Source: Gentiana macrophylla (Eukaryota > Streptophyta > Magnoliopsida > Gentianales > Gentianaceae). Taken from it: DNA of 64,000 bases. This document shows, one piece after another, positions 46,254-59,429 of the stretch. Position 1 is the stretch's first letter. Every line of letters begins with the position of its first letter. The position numbers and the translations under genes were made by a program. The notes beneath the pieces were generated by a model. That model ran no database searches, was not told where the DNA came from, and saw nothing but the letters and a program-made list of their open reading frames with translations. The stretch lies in NCBI GenBank assembly GCA_026214975.1, contig CM047809.1:129567470-129631469 (forward strand). Reading direction: 5' to 3'.

Positions 46254-46260
46254 TTATATA
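46254..46260 (-). promoter_or_regulatory. TATA box of the pectate lyase gene
   Basis: TATATAA in CTATATAAACCC on the minus strand, about 106 bp upstream of the start codon. Confidence 0.6.
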
Positions 46261-46555
46261 GAAATAATTATAATTATAACAGGAGGAGGAAGGGACTGAT
46301 ATTGTGTATAGATTAAACTGTGCATGTAGGGTCTTTTGAAATCTTGAAATAAAAAGAAAAAAATCCATGTGCATGTAGGGTTACACCATACCAGGCGCTT
46401 GTCGCTGCAGATTTTACGGGGACGTGGGGTGGGGTGGGGTGGGTGGACCCCTGTGTAATGCAAGTCAGTTTTTGCCGTTAAACGGAAAAGCTGGTAATTG
46501 TTTGAATTTTTGTCCCACCCCCTACCTTGGTAGAAGAGTTTTTTTTTTTTACCTA

Positions 46556-46600
<45 letters not shown>

Positions 46601-47842
46601 TTTTTTTTAGAGGGGAGGGTAAAATGGGGAATTCCATTTCTGATATAAAGCACTAAGTTGGACACATGATGATGGAGGTTGCCTTTATCTTTCAACGTTT
46701 TTAGATGTACAATATTCAATACATGTGAACTTTTTTCTTGGTTGGGTGGGTGAATGTCGCGAAATGTAGCAAGAATATCCCATCTACCTACCTAAGTTTT
46801 GACGGTAAATTATTGTATGGTGTCTTTGTTGGTAAAGACTTGATTTGTAAATGAATATGAATCATCCAGTTTGGAAACAAATGGTATAAATCGTGTTACA
46901 TTACTTAACAACACGTGTGGAGGGTCCTAAATTCATTCAGTATGAGAAATGATATGAGAAATGATGGAGTTAATCTCTAAATTCTACATAAACTCTACTA
47001 GTGAAAGTGTATCGTGCAAGACACGACGGGTCCATAATAAACCGTAACCGACGATAAAACTAAAGAATAGATATCGAATGGGAAAAGTGGTGCGTGTAAG
47101 CAAGAAGACTAACGAATCCAAGACATTTTCCACCTATAAAAATCAACTAAGGCTCGAGAGTCTATAAAGGTAGAATTAAAGAAAGTGACACAGACAATAC
47201 GCAAACATACAACAACATGGAACACCTCAGCCTGTTAAAAGTAAAATAAAAATAAGCTAAGAAATTAGAAACACACGAGGCGAAAACGAAGTATCGAGAG
47301 CATTGAATTGAACACCTCAGTCCATTCTGTGAAATGAGACGATAGGACAAAGTGAAAATTTGAGTAAAATTTAATTGGTCTGATTTTCTCTGAGAAAGCA
47401 TAGTCTGTTAATAACGTGGGAAGTCAAGCTAGAAGGATTCAAGATTGACACTGAAGTTGAAACATCAAGCAGGAATTCATAAGAAATTATGCATGCATAA
47501 AGAACAAACCTAAACGTAAGGATCCAACGTATAAACAGCAACAGACCATGACAATCAGAGGTCAGTAAAACCACCAAGCTGCCAAGATGATCCACCATTA
47601 TTGGAAAGCCCACCCCGAAATCATTTACAGCAATGCCATGACCAATGTAACAAGAGTCACTTATTACCGGAAAACATATCTAAAAAACACAATTGTTTGA
47701 ACTCTAGAAACAACTTTATGGTAAAAATGAGTCTGGCATTGCAAACAAAACTAATTATACACGTTTCGGTTATGATTTTTGGTTATCAAAACTAATTATA
47801 CACGTTTCGGTTACGATTTTAATTCAATTTGGCCACTTGTGG
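46261..47842. other. Intergenic; (TA)n microsatellite
   Basis: A pure TA run at about 46558-46597 follows a T run at 46540-46550. A GGTGG/GGGGT-rich patch is at 46424-46445. Nothing coding is recognised. Confidence 0.6.
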
Positions 47843-48480
47843 GCACACCCTCGTTGGCTCATTCGATTTTTAATACGATCAAAAATTGTTCGGACAACAT
47901 TTTGGTCACATGCATTTTTTCATAGACGGTTATAGTATTTTGGTTATTAAAACTAATTATACACGTTTCGGTTACGCTTTTTTATTCAATTTGGTTAACG
48001 GTTCGGTGTTTTTTTCCGGTTTGATTTTCGGTTCGCTTACAGATAAATTGTAGAGTGTTAATTGCAATCGGGAAAAAAATATAGGTTTCTACATAACGCT
48101 AACCAAAATTTTGGTTTTTAAAGAAGAAAAAAAATTAGATAGATTTCTATATAACGCTAACCGATGCACACCCTCGTTGGCTCATTCGATTTTTAATTCG
48201 ATAAAAATTTGTTCGGACAACATTTCGGTTACATGTATTTTTTCATAGACGGTTATAGTATTTTAGTTATTAAAACTAATTATACACGTTTGGTTACGCT
48301 TATTTATTCAATTTGGTTAATAGTTCGGAGTTTTTTTCCGGTTTGATTTTCGGTTCGATTACAGATAAATTGTAGAGTGTTAATTGCAATCGAAAAAAAA
48401 ATTAAATTTCTATATAACGCTAACCGAAATTTTGATTTTTAAAGAAGAGAAAAAATCTGTTGCAAATTTTTTTTTTTGCC
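47843..48480. repeat. About 322-bp tandem duplication, CGGTT-rich
   Basis: The unit starting GCACACCCTCGTTGGCTCATTCG at 47843 begins again at 48165, and both copies contain CATAGACGGTTATAGTATTTT, TTCCGGTTTGATTTTCGGTTCG and ATAACGCTAACC. GGCCACTTGTGGGCACACCCTC just before copy 1 recurs as GGCCACCTGTGGGCACACCCTC at about 48500, so the array has a partial third start. Its class is unknown, though the CGGTT density recalls hAT subterminal regions. Confidence 0.8.
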
Positions 48481-48900
48481 ATGTGTCGGCCAAAGAGCGT
48501 GGCCACCTGTGGGCACACCCTCATTTGCCTCTTAATAGATATGAAGAGATAAGATAAGATACTGAACATTATTTTATTATAATTTTTTTATTTAATCAAA
48601 CTAAAGAAAACTTACAAACATTAGATAATGTGGGTGTACTTTATAATGTTTGTCAAACAAAAAAGAGTATATGATTTAAGGGTAAAGTAATTAGGGGAAG
48701 TTATTGTGCAGTGAGAAAATTTGAGATGAAGTGAAGGGTGAAACGATCAGAACCATATACTTTAAATACATAATGGAAGTGTGTGGTGTGCCACACGGTG
48801 TCTCCATACCGTGTGGAGACACCACACAATAACCTCCCAGTAATCAGGTAAGTAGCAACGGGTTATTCTTCCCTAGTCACTCCATTTACACCGTGGATAC
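48481..48900. other. Intergenic with a small inverted repeat
   Basis: At 48798-48824, GGTGTCTCCA and TGGAGACACC form a 10-bp inverted repeat around TACCGTG. A diverged relative (TGTCTCTATACCATATGGAGACA) is at 53914-53936. No gene is seen. Confidence 0.55.
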
Positions 48901-48968
48901 ACGTGGATGATTCTGGACCACACAGTTTGAATTTGGGATAAAACTGTGTGGTTCAGAATCATCCACGT
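48901..48968. repeat. Near-perfect 28-bp inverted repeat, 12-base loop
   Basis: Arm 48901-48928 (ACGTGGATGATTCTGGACCA plus CACAGTTT) and arm 48941-48968 are complementary except for one position that would be G-U in RNA. It could be a recent MITE end-pair or a stem-loop RNA. Nothing around it identifies which. Confidence 0.85.
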
Positions 48969-49860
48969 CACTTACTCCTCAAATATCCTCCTCATACAAG
49001 AATTACCCGGTAGCAACATGTAATTGTAGACCGTAGACAACTACAAAACGAGAAGATGTAGGGATAAAAGGAGGAATATGATGTTACAGTGCCTCATTGT
49101 GCAGTGTTCTTAAGTAAACAAATCAATTTAATTAATGCTACTATTGCAACAATTTCTTTTTAAGGAGAATTAGGGATAAAGATACATTTTGGAATATTTT
49201 TGAGTAAAAAGACACTCCAATATTTTTTGTAAGAAAGACAACTCTCATAATTTTTATAGCCTAAAAGAAAAATAAAAAAATATAAAATATAAAAATCCGA
49301 AGCGTCGGGAAATGCTCCAGTTTTTTTTTTCCTCTCCGATTTTCAAACACTCATATCTCTTGATCTAGATCTCCAAACGTCATGAAAATTTCACTGAATT
49401 TTTTATTTTTTGATGCTCTGCGTTTTGAGATTTGGTTCGATATAATTACATCGTTTTTCGTGAGATTCACTGTCGAAATTCACTTAGTGAATCTCCCCAG
49501 TAAATCCCGAATATCAATGAATATCAACAGTGAATTTCGAACAATAATGACAACGGAATTTCTGAAATCACGTCGGAATATGTTGAACGTGGCCTCAAAA
49601 TAAATAGAATGAAAAAATTAAAAAAAAATTGGTGAAAAAAAGGCGCCTAAATATGTTGGTTTTATTTTAATTTTTTTGAAAAAAAAGGCACCTGAATATT
49701 AAATAAAAAAAATAGGTTTGTCTTTTATTTAAAAGTTTCAAAAATCTGTCATTTTCTTTAATTGATGAAATATTGATGTCATTCTCCCTCATTCCCCTCT
49801 CTTTTTATAATGAATGATACAATGATACATTATATTTTTAAGTGTTTGATTATAATGAAT
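48969..49860. other. Intergenic with a dispersed repeat
   Basis: The segment 49160-49560 shares TTAGGGATAAAGATA and GAATTTCGA-type words with 3870-4200. No gene is seen. Confidence 0.5.
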
Positions 49861-49865
49861 CTTGA

Positions 49866-50560
49866 CGTGGATGAGAAACCCAACACGTGATGCTCGATCA
49901 TCAGGTCTAGCATATATAGAGTTAAGGTTAACTCGACTCGATATCGGGTCTTCATCAACAAAGATCATTTCATGTCACCCCCATATATCTTATTGCCGAC
50001 GTGATATATACAGGTCATCTTCGGTCCCTTGTACCCGACATGGTGCATGTCATCCTTGGTCACAATAACTGTTACACCGCATTAAATGGTTATTACACCA
50101 CAAATTATAATCGTGCCATGATATCCGTCTAAAATCATTGGCATTATTTCTTGAGGTGCAAACTATCCCATTATGGGTGCTCCACTATTTCAATGTGTCA
50201 TAACTCACAATGGTGCACTATATAAATGGGTCTTCATCACCCACATTACTCAGGGACGTAAGACATATGCTAATAGCCTAATACACATTCTTTTATATTC
50301 TCCATTCATTGTCTTTATAAAAATTCATCAATCATAATACTTGACTTTAGTGTCGGAGTGCCTCCAGATCTCTCACGCCTTGTGTGTTTTGCAGAGCCTA
50401 TCGGAAAAGCTCTTTAAATCATCCGTCAAAGGCCCGTTTACCCGTGTCAACACGTATTTTTATACTCAACGATCTCCGTCATCGTTAAGTCTGTATAATG
50501 ATTGTGACATTCGTTATTTGTGAACGTAGTAGTAGTGTTTATGCACATTGCTATTAATGA
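49866..50560 (+). mobile_element. Probable gypsy LTR remnant
   Basis: CACTATATAAATGGG (about 50217-50231), followed about 110 bp later by TACTTGACTTTAGTGTCGGAGTGCC (about 50339-50363), is a phrase pattern common in the R-U5 region of plant Tat-type gypsy LTRs. The outer ends and a target duplication were not resolved. Confidence 0.45.
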
Positions 50561-50711
50561 TCAATATTCAAGGAAAAGTGGAATTTTCAACACATTGATT
50601 GCCTTGATTTACGGGTTCACTTGCTGTTAGGATAATACAAACATAAATTTAAACATTTGCATTTATATAATTCTTTTTTTAAAGAAACATTTTGTATTAA
50701 TCGATCAAAAT

Positions 50712-52995
50712 ATATTGAAATCAGAAAGGGGAAAAACTGGAAGATGAACTAATTCATTGTCTGTGTTGTTATCTATTACACTGTACTAGCTGGATATATA
50801 TACACTTTCTACTTTACTAACTTGTGTAACTGCCTACTAACAACCAAATAACCGCTGCTAACTAACTGTTAATATCCTAACTAACTCACTAACTGCAACA
50901 GCCCCCCTCAAGCTGGGGTGGGAGAAGCTGTATAAGCTGTGACATGAAATGAATGAAGTGCTCTGTGTAATGCTGGGCTGTCCAAAGCTTTAGTAAAACA
51001 ATCTGCTAGCTGTTGAAATGAGGAAATAGTAATGACTTTCACCAAACCGACTTGCACTTTTTCTCTCTTACAACATGGCAATCCACCTCAATATGTTTAG
51101 TTCGTTCATGGAACACTGGATTGGAGGCAATATGCATGGCACTTTGATTGTCACAATACATAGCAATGGGAGTTTGAACTGCAAGCTGTAGATCTTCCAA
51201 CAAGTACTTGAACCACTGAACTTCACTCACAGTTGCAGCCATGGCTCTGTACTCACTCTCAGCAGAACTCCTGGAGACTGTCCCTTGTTTCTTAGCCTTC
51301 CAAGATACTAATGCTGACCCTTGAAACAAACAATAGCCAGTCACAGACTTTCTGGACTCAGGGCAACCTGCCCAATCTGAGTCTGTGAAAGCTGTGGGAA
51401 CTAAGGCATTCTTACTGGCATATAATAGGCCTTGGTCAGGATGTCTTTTTATGTATTTAAGCACTCTGTAGGCAGCTGCTAGATGATTCTGAGTTGGAGC
51501 ATCTAGAAACTGGCTCAATTGTTGAACAACAAAAACAATATCTGGCCTAGTAAATGTTAAGTACAACAGTTTACCCACTATCTGTCTATAGACTGAAGTG
51601 TCAGGGAGCAATGGGGAATCTCCATGCTGCAAAGTATGTTTGGCATCCATTGGAGTGATTGCAGGTTTGGCCCCAAGGACATCAAACTCTTGTAACAGAT
51701 TAGTAGCATATTTTCTTTGTGAGATCACTAAACCAGTTGATGTCCTGTTCACTTCCAACCCTAGAAAATAGCTGAGTGGTCCAATGTCCTTAATCTTGAA
51801 AGCCCTGTGCAGGAAATCTTTGACAAGTTGAATCTGATGTAAATTTGCACTAGCCAAAATAACATCATCCACATATACAAGTAGAGCAATAAAATCCTGT
51901 ACAGTCCCTTTGGTGAATAAACTGTAGTCACTCTTGGGTGATCAATCCTTGATCCATTAAGGCTGCTGTAAGCTTGGCATTCCATTGCCTGCTTGCTTGT
52001 TTAAGACCATACAGTGACTTAGAAAGTTTGCAGGCTGGATTTGTAATGTCAGTGTGGAATCCCTGAGGCAACTTCATGTAAACCTCTTCATGCAAGTCTC
52101 CATGAAGGAAAGCATTGTTGACATCTAATTGATGGAGATGCCAGCCTTTTGTAGATGCAGCAGCTAGAAGAGTTCTGATAGTGGCCATTTTAGCCACTGG
52201 GGAAAATGTTTCCTGGTAATCTATCCCATACATTTGTGTGTAACCCTTTGCCACCAACCGGGCTTTGTAACTTTCTACAGAACCATCTGGTTTGTATTTT
52301 ATTTTGTAGACCCACTTACACCCAATAGCTTTCTTGTTGGAAGGTAAGGACACAACACTCCATGTTTGATTAGCTTCAAGTGCTTCAATTTCTTTAGACA
52401 TGGCCTCTTGCCATTTAGGATTTTGAACTGCCTGATTATAGGTTGTAGGCTCCTCCTCACATTGCTCCCATGCATTATACCTCGGATCTCCCACAGCTGG
52501 CTTGGGTAGAGATCCGTCAATGAAACTCCGACTTTTTGTTCTTCATAATCAAGAGACTGCGCTTGGCGATCTATTCCAGGAGTGATAATTCCTGCCATTC
52601 TCATCGAGAATTGGCTGAACCAGAACTGAGGAAGGGTTTTCATTTGGATGAATGTAAAACGGACTAGAAACCGGTATAATTTCTGGATTCTGTGGCTCAA
52701 CTGCTGCCATTGATGAATCGAGACAATAGATTCTCAAATTCACCAGCTAAAAACTTGATTGATTCAAAGAAAGAAAATGATTCTGCGGAAGAAATGCTCT
52801 GATACCATATTAAAATCAGAAAGGGGAAAAACTGGAATATGAACTAATTCATTGTCTGTGTTGTTATCTATTACACTATACTAGCTGGATATATATACAC
52901 TTTCTACTTTACTAACTTGTGTAATCGCTACTAACAACCAAATAACCGCCGCTAACTAATCTGTTAATATCCTAACTAACTCACTAATCGCAACA
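50712..52995 (-). mobile_element. Short Ty1/copia deletion derivative with TSD AAATA
   Basis: 2,284 bp with LTRs at 52808-52995 (5') and 50712-50900 (3'), flanked by AAATA at 50707-50711 and 52996-53000. Primer site TGGTATCAGAGC (minus) at 52797-52808 abuts the 5' LTR, and a GAGGGGGGC polypurine tract abuts the 3' LTR. The internal 1.9 kb holds the gag start fused directly to RT-RNase H. The LTRs differ at only a handful of positions, so insertion is recent. Confidence 0.92.
51039..52710 (-). pseudogene. Fused copia gag N-terminus / RT / RNase H
   Basis: From ATG 52710: MAAVEPQNPEIIPVSS, then FYIHPNENPSSVLV, the copia-like N-terminal domain. After frame changes [20 protein letters not shown] (gag) runs straight into [20 protein letters not shown], the start of the RT domain. 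RT motifs: [50 protein letters not shown], a frameshift near 51935, then VDDVILAS. RNase H carries TDSDWAGCPESRKS, SRSSAESEYRAMA and YCDNQSAMHIA. Missing are the rest of gag, zinc knuckle, protease and all of integrase. Confidence 0.9.
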
Positions 52996-53000
52996 AAATA

Positions 53001-53351
53001 TGTCGAACAAGCAGAGCGTATAATCACCGGAGGTTAAATATCCTAGAAAACTACACCCGAGAAAAAAAAACTCATGTCTAGCTAGATAACACGTCGGGAT
53101 ATTTCCTAACGCCTTAATTAATTTTAATCAAAAAATGTTTTTTCTTCTTAAATTAGAACATGCAATGAGGATGTTAGAAGAGTGTAGAAAACACATAATT
53201 GCGTAACAGCTTTGTATAAGTTTAGTTCTAAAGCAACAATTATTAGTTCTTATAAACCTTATAATTGACAACTGCACATGTTTTGGTTCACCATTTCAAA
53301 TATGTTATGGCCCAACAAGTATTAGTCTATTTCCGGTTTTAGTATTTTCTA
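53001..53351. other. Intergenic, nothing recognised
   Basis: AT-rich DNA between the copia insertion and a MITE. No gene or element end is seen. Confidence 0.5.
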
Positions 53352-53567
53352 CTTCCTCCGTTTCATTTTATTTGTTCACGTTTCATTTTATATTTGTCCC
53401 AGAATAAGTATTCACTTTGTCTATTTATTGTCAAATTTCTTCAAATGTCCTTTCATCTTTACAATAAAAAATGTGAATATTGGACCATTTAATATTCAAA
53501 GCAATAAATACACTTTTCTTAATCTGTATGAAAAGGCAAACACGATAATAAAATGAGACGGAAGGAG
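53352..53567. mobile_element. Stowaway-type MITE
   Basis: CTTCCTCCGTTTCATTTTATT at the left and AATAAAATGAGACGGAAGGAG at the right, TA on both sides. 216 bp. Confidence 0.85.
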
Positions 53568-54284
53568 TATTATTTTGTAAGTAATAAATACTAATTAATT
53601 AAAAAAAATCTGACATTTTCCTATTGTAACTTCATCATAAAGGGACATTTTTGTCCACTCTGTCCATGTGGTTCGCCGATCGTGAGGTTCTAAGCTCATT
53701 CGGACAAAAAAAATATAGTAATTTTTTTAATATAAACCGACTAACCTATCAAGTTATTCTAAAGCACGATGTCTCAACCGGTAATCTGAAGATAGTCGAG
53801 TAGTCTAGCAGAAAGTAAATTTTGGCTCCGCCCTTAAAAATATAAATGAATGTTTTAAAGCTTTTATGTGCAATTTGTAGGAATTAACCTACGTCTTTTC
53901 AATGCGTTTTGATGTCTCTATACCATATGGAGACAACATGCAAAACGATCTTTGCCATAAGATCGAGAAGGTGATAAAGTAATTAATGTTAGTGGCACAA
54001 CAATTCTGACATGACGAATGCCATCATACGGGTACTATAATGGTGGTGTTGGGAGGGGGAGACTAATCAAGCTCACCCAATTTTTATAGTGTTGTAGAAA
54101 AAAAAACCCTAATATAATCTAGTTTAATTCATAAAGTCATGCCCTAATTATTTTAATACAGCCTATTAGACCACCCGTGCTTTAATTCATGGCTCCGATT
54201 TTGACAATATGATTTATCATAACGTTATATTCATTTAAAGAAGGGTCTCACTACCAAATCATTTTTCAAGCAAATGTTTCATGG

Positions 54285-54460
54285 ACCCGCATGGTTAGCT
54301 CAGTTGATTCTCGGGTGGTAGATTGCAAACGCATTATCGAATCTCAGCAGTCACAGTGTGGGAGTTAGTCTCAAATACATGGTGACTTCTTGTAGATATG
54401 TATTGGGTTCTGATCCTCCAACCTATTAGACAACTAACTCACCACAATTAACTTATATCG
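54285..54460 (+). mobile_element. SINE-like tRNA-derived unit
   Basis: Box A-like GGTTAGCTCAGTTGATTC and box B-like TATCGAATCTCAG about 45 bp apart. No acceptor-stem pairing, so it is not a functional tRNA. Tail and target duplication were not found. The flanks (53568-54284 and 54461-55594) show no gene. Confidence 0.45.
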
Positions 54461-57400
54461 AGTCGGGTTGGAAGGCCCTTGAGAGCAAAGGAAATCGCCT
54501 TTTGCACGTAAGGAAATGTGTCATGGCATCAACAATTAATGCTGACATGGAAAATTTGCCACCTTAGAACTTTGCCTCTTGTCCACGTGGAATAGTAGAG
54601 ACACAATGGCCCTTTGATAGAGGCGCAGTATCCGCTTGTTTTTTTGGGTGCAGTTTGATGAAAGCTACCGGCACATGCATACTCATTCATTCCCTTTTCT
54701 TTTTTCTGGTGGAAATCAAAGCTATGTTGCACAATTCAGGCCAGCATTTTCACAAAATAAATAATTTGGTCCCTTCACATTGAATTATTTTCTTTGAAGT
54801 TGTTAGGCGTAATCATTGTGTTTGTTTATAAAAATAAAAGAGAAGTTTACGTCTAGTCTGTTGATACTAAAATTTTAAATAAAAGAAAGAGAAGTTTACT
54901 GTATATAGTTTGTTTAGATTTAAGTATGATATATGTACAACCGAATCGTGCCTTACTTCTATGTTTGAGCTTGTGCAGAACGGAATTTTCACCTCAAACT
55001 CGAACATTTCACATCAAACAAATTTTGAGTTTATTATCTGACCAGCTTGATACAATGTTTGAGTTTTTTTTTTTTTTTTTAAACGATCTATCTTTATTCA
55101 ATAAGTGGAAAACCACTATCATCCCAATACAATGTTTGAGTTTTGTTGGTTCCCTAAAACATATTAACAATTACACAAGGCAAACTAAAGATTCTTCACG
55201 AACGACTTCATTTATTAGCCGTCATAAATAGTTTCAAGTCATGTTCTCTAGCTAATTATTTTAGTATTAAATATGCGATTAATATTAATACAACAAATTA
55301 ATAATTAAGTAGTACTGTTACCGTTGTACGATTAGACCAAAAAGTCGAGCTGTTAATCCTGTTATTATGAATCATGGTAATTATAGTAAACTATGGACAT
55401 TTCTGTAGAAATGAAAAGAAAAGGGGAAATGGACATGTTATTGACTTTATCATATTTCGGTGATTGCATTTATTGATATTAGACAAAAACACCATTATAT
55501 ATAACAAATCTCCACTTAAATAATTTTTTAATTTACTGATATAATTACTTTGATACATAAATTTTACCATGATCAACAATATGGTTTGTACCTAATATTG
55601 AGAATAATCAATTTCACACTTTAATTTCTCGTATGTTTTGAAATGTAACATGTAATTACTAGAATTTAGGATAAATCTCAGATATCATTAATTGTGCGCA
55701 TATTACATTGTCTTATACACTCATAGATAACATAATCTACGCTAGATCTTATCTTGTACTACAATTCTGTTATGCCACCTCATACATAGTAATTAGATGA
55801 ATACCTTTATGTTCTAACATCACCCCTCAAACGAAATGGGGTCTTGACCACTTGAAGTTTGTCTCTGAATTGACTGAACTTGGTGATATATAATGGTTTG
55901 GTGAGGCAGTCTGCAGTTTGATCAGATGATGGAATATGTTTGACTGCAAGTTGTCCTTGCGAGAATCTTGTCTCTAATGAAATGAAGATCAATTTCCACA
56001 TGTTTAAGACGATTGTGGAACACAGGGTTATAGGCAAGAGATTGAGCATCGAGATTATCACACCAAATAGTAGTTGTTTTTGGTATAGTGACGATAATTC
56101 GAGATAGTAGAGAGGTGAGCCATTGTATTTCTGCGCCGCAATATTTGCCAAGGATCGATATTCGGACTCGGTCTGCTAGATCTAGAAACCACTCCTCGTT
56201 TCTTGGAGCTCCATGATACTAAAAACCACATAGATACACATAATACCCTGCAAAAGATCTCATGTCTACCTTATCACTGGACCAATCAAGATCTCGAGTA
56301 GCCAACAAGATGAATTCCACGATCCGGAACAAAGTGTAAGGCATAGTACATGGTGCCTTTCACATACACGAGAAGCCTCTTAAGTGCTCGCCAATGATGG
56401 ACTTTAAGTTGTCGCATATCTTCGACTTAAGATGTTTACTGACAAAGGCCAGATCAGGCCTAGTGAAAGTCATGTATTGAAAGGCCCCAAGGACACTTCT
56501 GTAAATTATGGGGTTGTTCATGAAAGGGCTATCAGACCTGGTTAGGTTAGTTCCAACTGCTATGGGTGTAGGGATGAGTTTTGAGATTGGTGAATCCAAG
56601 TTTTCGCAACAATTGTGAGGCATACATATGTTGGACCGAGGTACAAGCAAGCAGTGGTATCTCTCTCGAACCTACATCCCTAGGAAGTGGCTCACAGGAC
56701 CAAGATCTTTAAGGGAAAATCATTGTGAAGCATTTGGATAAACTTGTGGCTAAGATTTGACTGTTTCAGTAACTGTGATGTCATCTACATAGACAAGGAC
56801 ATATAGAAGAGCAAGGATTACTCGATAGTAATCGCTTTAGCAACAGGATGAATGTCTCAGATAATCCACCTTGGGGTTTGAAGAAAACCCTTAGCAACCA
56901 ACCGAGCCTTGTGCTTTTGTCTTTGTACTCATCAACATTCAATTTGAGTTTGAAAATCCACTTGTTCCCAACCAGTCTGTGACTTGAACTTGGAGGAGCA
57001 AGTTCCTGTGTCCGATTACGGATTAAGGCCCTGTATTCATCCTGCATTGCCTTCTTCCATTCAACCTGTTCTAACCTTGGTAGGTTCAGTAGGGTAAGTG
57101 TGAGCATCATATGTAGCTAGAAAGGAAAAAGGTTTGGGTTTATATATACCACTTTTTGATCTGGTCTGCATATGATGTTGGGGAATAGGTTGAGGTGATG
57201 GAGAGGGTGATGGTGAAGGTGAGGGCATTGGTATTGGTGATGGTGATGGCATTGGTATTGGTGATGGCGATGGTGCAGGTGACTATGAGTGTACATAAGT
57301 AGGTGTGGTTCTAGGAGATTTATAGGATTGTGATGGTGATCCGGAAATGTGTGTTGCGTGAGTTGTACCAGGTGAACTGGGAGGTGTTTGGTGACACCAG

Positions 57401-59429
57401 GAGATGCTATTGTATGGTGATATGTATCAGTGTCAATCAAGGAGAGAGGTTGACTTGGAGTGCTAGACACAAACACAATAGGATCTGAGATCAGACTGTC
57501 ATTGGAGACAAACACATGAGTGGACACTTTACTAGGGAACCCTGTTTTGTAGGAGAAGTGGTTTTCATTGAACATAACATCTCTTGAGATATATATCCTT
57601 CCATATGACTCTAAACACATATTTCCTTTGTGATCAGGACTGGTTCCTAGATAGACACACTGCTTAGTATGAAACTGGAACTTATGGTTCTAGTATGGTC
57701 TTAAATAGGGATAACATGAACAACCAAAAACTCTAAAGGTGTCATAGTTGGGTGATTTACCAAGAAGAACTTCAATAGGAGACTTCTAAGACATGACATA
57801 TGTAGGTAGGGCATTAATTATGGTCACAGCCTGCCTGGAACTTTCCCACTAGAATTTGAGAGGCATAAAAGGCTCGAGCAAGAAGTGGTGAGACCTAATT
57901 CAACAATTTGTTCGTGTTTACGTTCTGCCTTGCCATTTTGGGCATGAGCATAAGGACATGGGTGTCTGAATATAATGCCATGTTGTTTGAGAATTGGTTC
58001 AAAGGTTCTGTATTCCCCCCAGTCAGATTGAAGGGTTTTAATGGTGGTGCCAAACTGATTTTCAACCATAGATTTGAAGTCACGAAAAGCTTTTACAGCA
58101 TCATATTTTAATTTCAGTGGGTATATCCAGGTGAATCTGGAAAAATCATCAATGAAGTGAATGTAATAAGTGTATCCATTGGTTGATCTGACTGGAGAAG
58201 GCCCCCATAAGTCAAAGTGTATCAAATCCAGTGGGTGTGTGGCTTTAGTTTCTGATGAATTATATGGCAAGCTGTGATGTTTTCTATACTAGCAAGCTTC
58301 ACAAAACACAAACATTTTATTAATAGGAAGATTACATGGCTTAGAGACTTGGTCTATGACCTTACTAGAAGCAGGTCCTAAACTCATATGCCACAGAATG
58401 GCTTTTTTTTGAGAATTCACTGAACAAACACAAGACTCTAAAGGTCCAAACTGGATTACAGACTCATTCAACTTAGACTTAGACTGAATAGCAATAAGAG
58501 AGTTGTTCTTGGATTGAAGATAGCTCTGGCTAGACTTCTTAGGTGACTTTAACTGATACAGTCCATCCTTAAGTTCCTCTTCCAGCAGCACCATCCCTGT
58601 GGTTTTTGTCCTTCACAAAGCAACCAGAAGAGTAGAATTCAACTAGTACAGGATTGTCAACAGTCAATTTGGATACACTAAGTAAGTTCTTTGTGATTTC
58701 AGGAACATGAAGGATATTTTTAAGTGTTAGTGTTGTGTGTGTGTGCCACAAAGTTTAGAGTGACCGGCATGAAGTATGGAAAGATGCTCACCATTACCTC
58801 ATTGTTAAGTATGCGAACCTTCATATCCACGATTGATGTGGAGATTGTTAAGGTCTGAGGTGACATGGCTTGTTGCTCCACTGTCTATGTACCAACTTGC
58901 ATCATTCACAGTGTATGATGAAGCAAAGCATTGTTGTTGTTCCTGCTCTGGTTTGAGCTTCCTCCATTGCTTTGAATTCCCGCATTGGAATCAAACCTGT
59001 GCCAGCAACCCACAGCAATGTGACTAGACTTTTCTCAGAAATAGGCCTAGGAGTTCCATTGTTAGTGGTGTTGTTCGATCCTTTGCCCCATCTTCCTCTT
59101 GAACTCCTACCACCTCTGTTTCCTCTTCCTTTTCCAGCATTATAGTCAGGATTACCACCTTGATTTCCAGTGTTCCTATTGTAGGACCTGTTGTTTCTAC
59201 ACTTGGTGGCCATATTTGTAGAAGCTTGTCCTATTTCCAGATTAACAGTAGGATTGAACGAGTTATTAGCCTCTCATGAGTTACCATTTGTGATTGCACC
59301 TCTTGCCATGACAGGGATCCAATTCTTGAGGTCATGTTCACTATAACAGATTCATATTCTTTGCTAAGACCTCTTAGTGTGGCACGAATGAGCTCTCCCT
59401 TAGGGATTGGATACCCTGCTGCAGTTATA

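Noticed and set aside
48901..48968. miRNA precursor
   Set aside because: The hairpin is real but no mature-sequence or expression evidence can be seen, and a stem this perfect also fits a foldback element.
54285..54360. Possible functional tRNA gene
   Set aside because: A/B-box-like words exist but no acceptor-stem or anticodon-arm pairing, so SINE-like is the better call.
57061..57252. Pro-Ser repeat considered as an extensin-like protein
   Set aside because: It is the low-complexity linker between integrase and RT of the copia polyprotein; flanking domains are in order.
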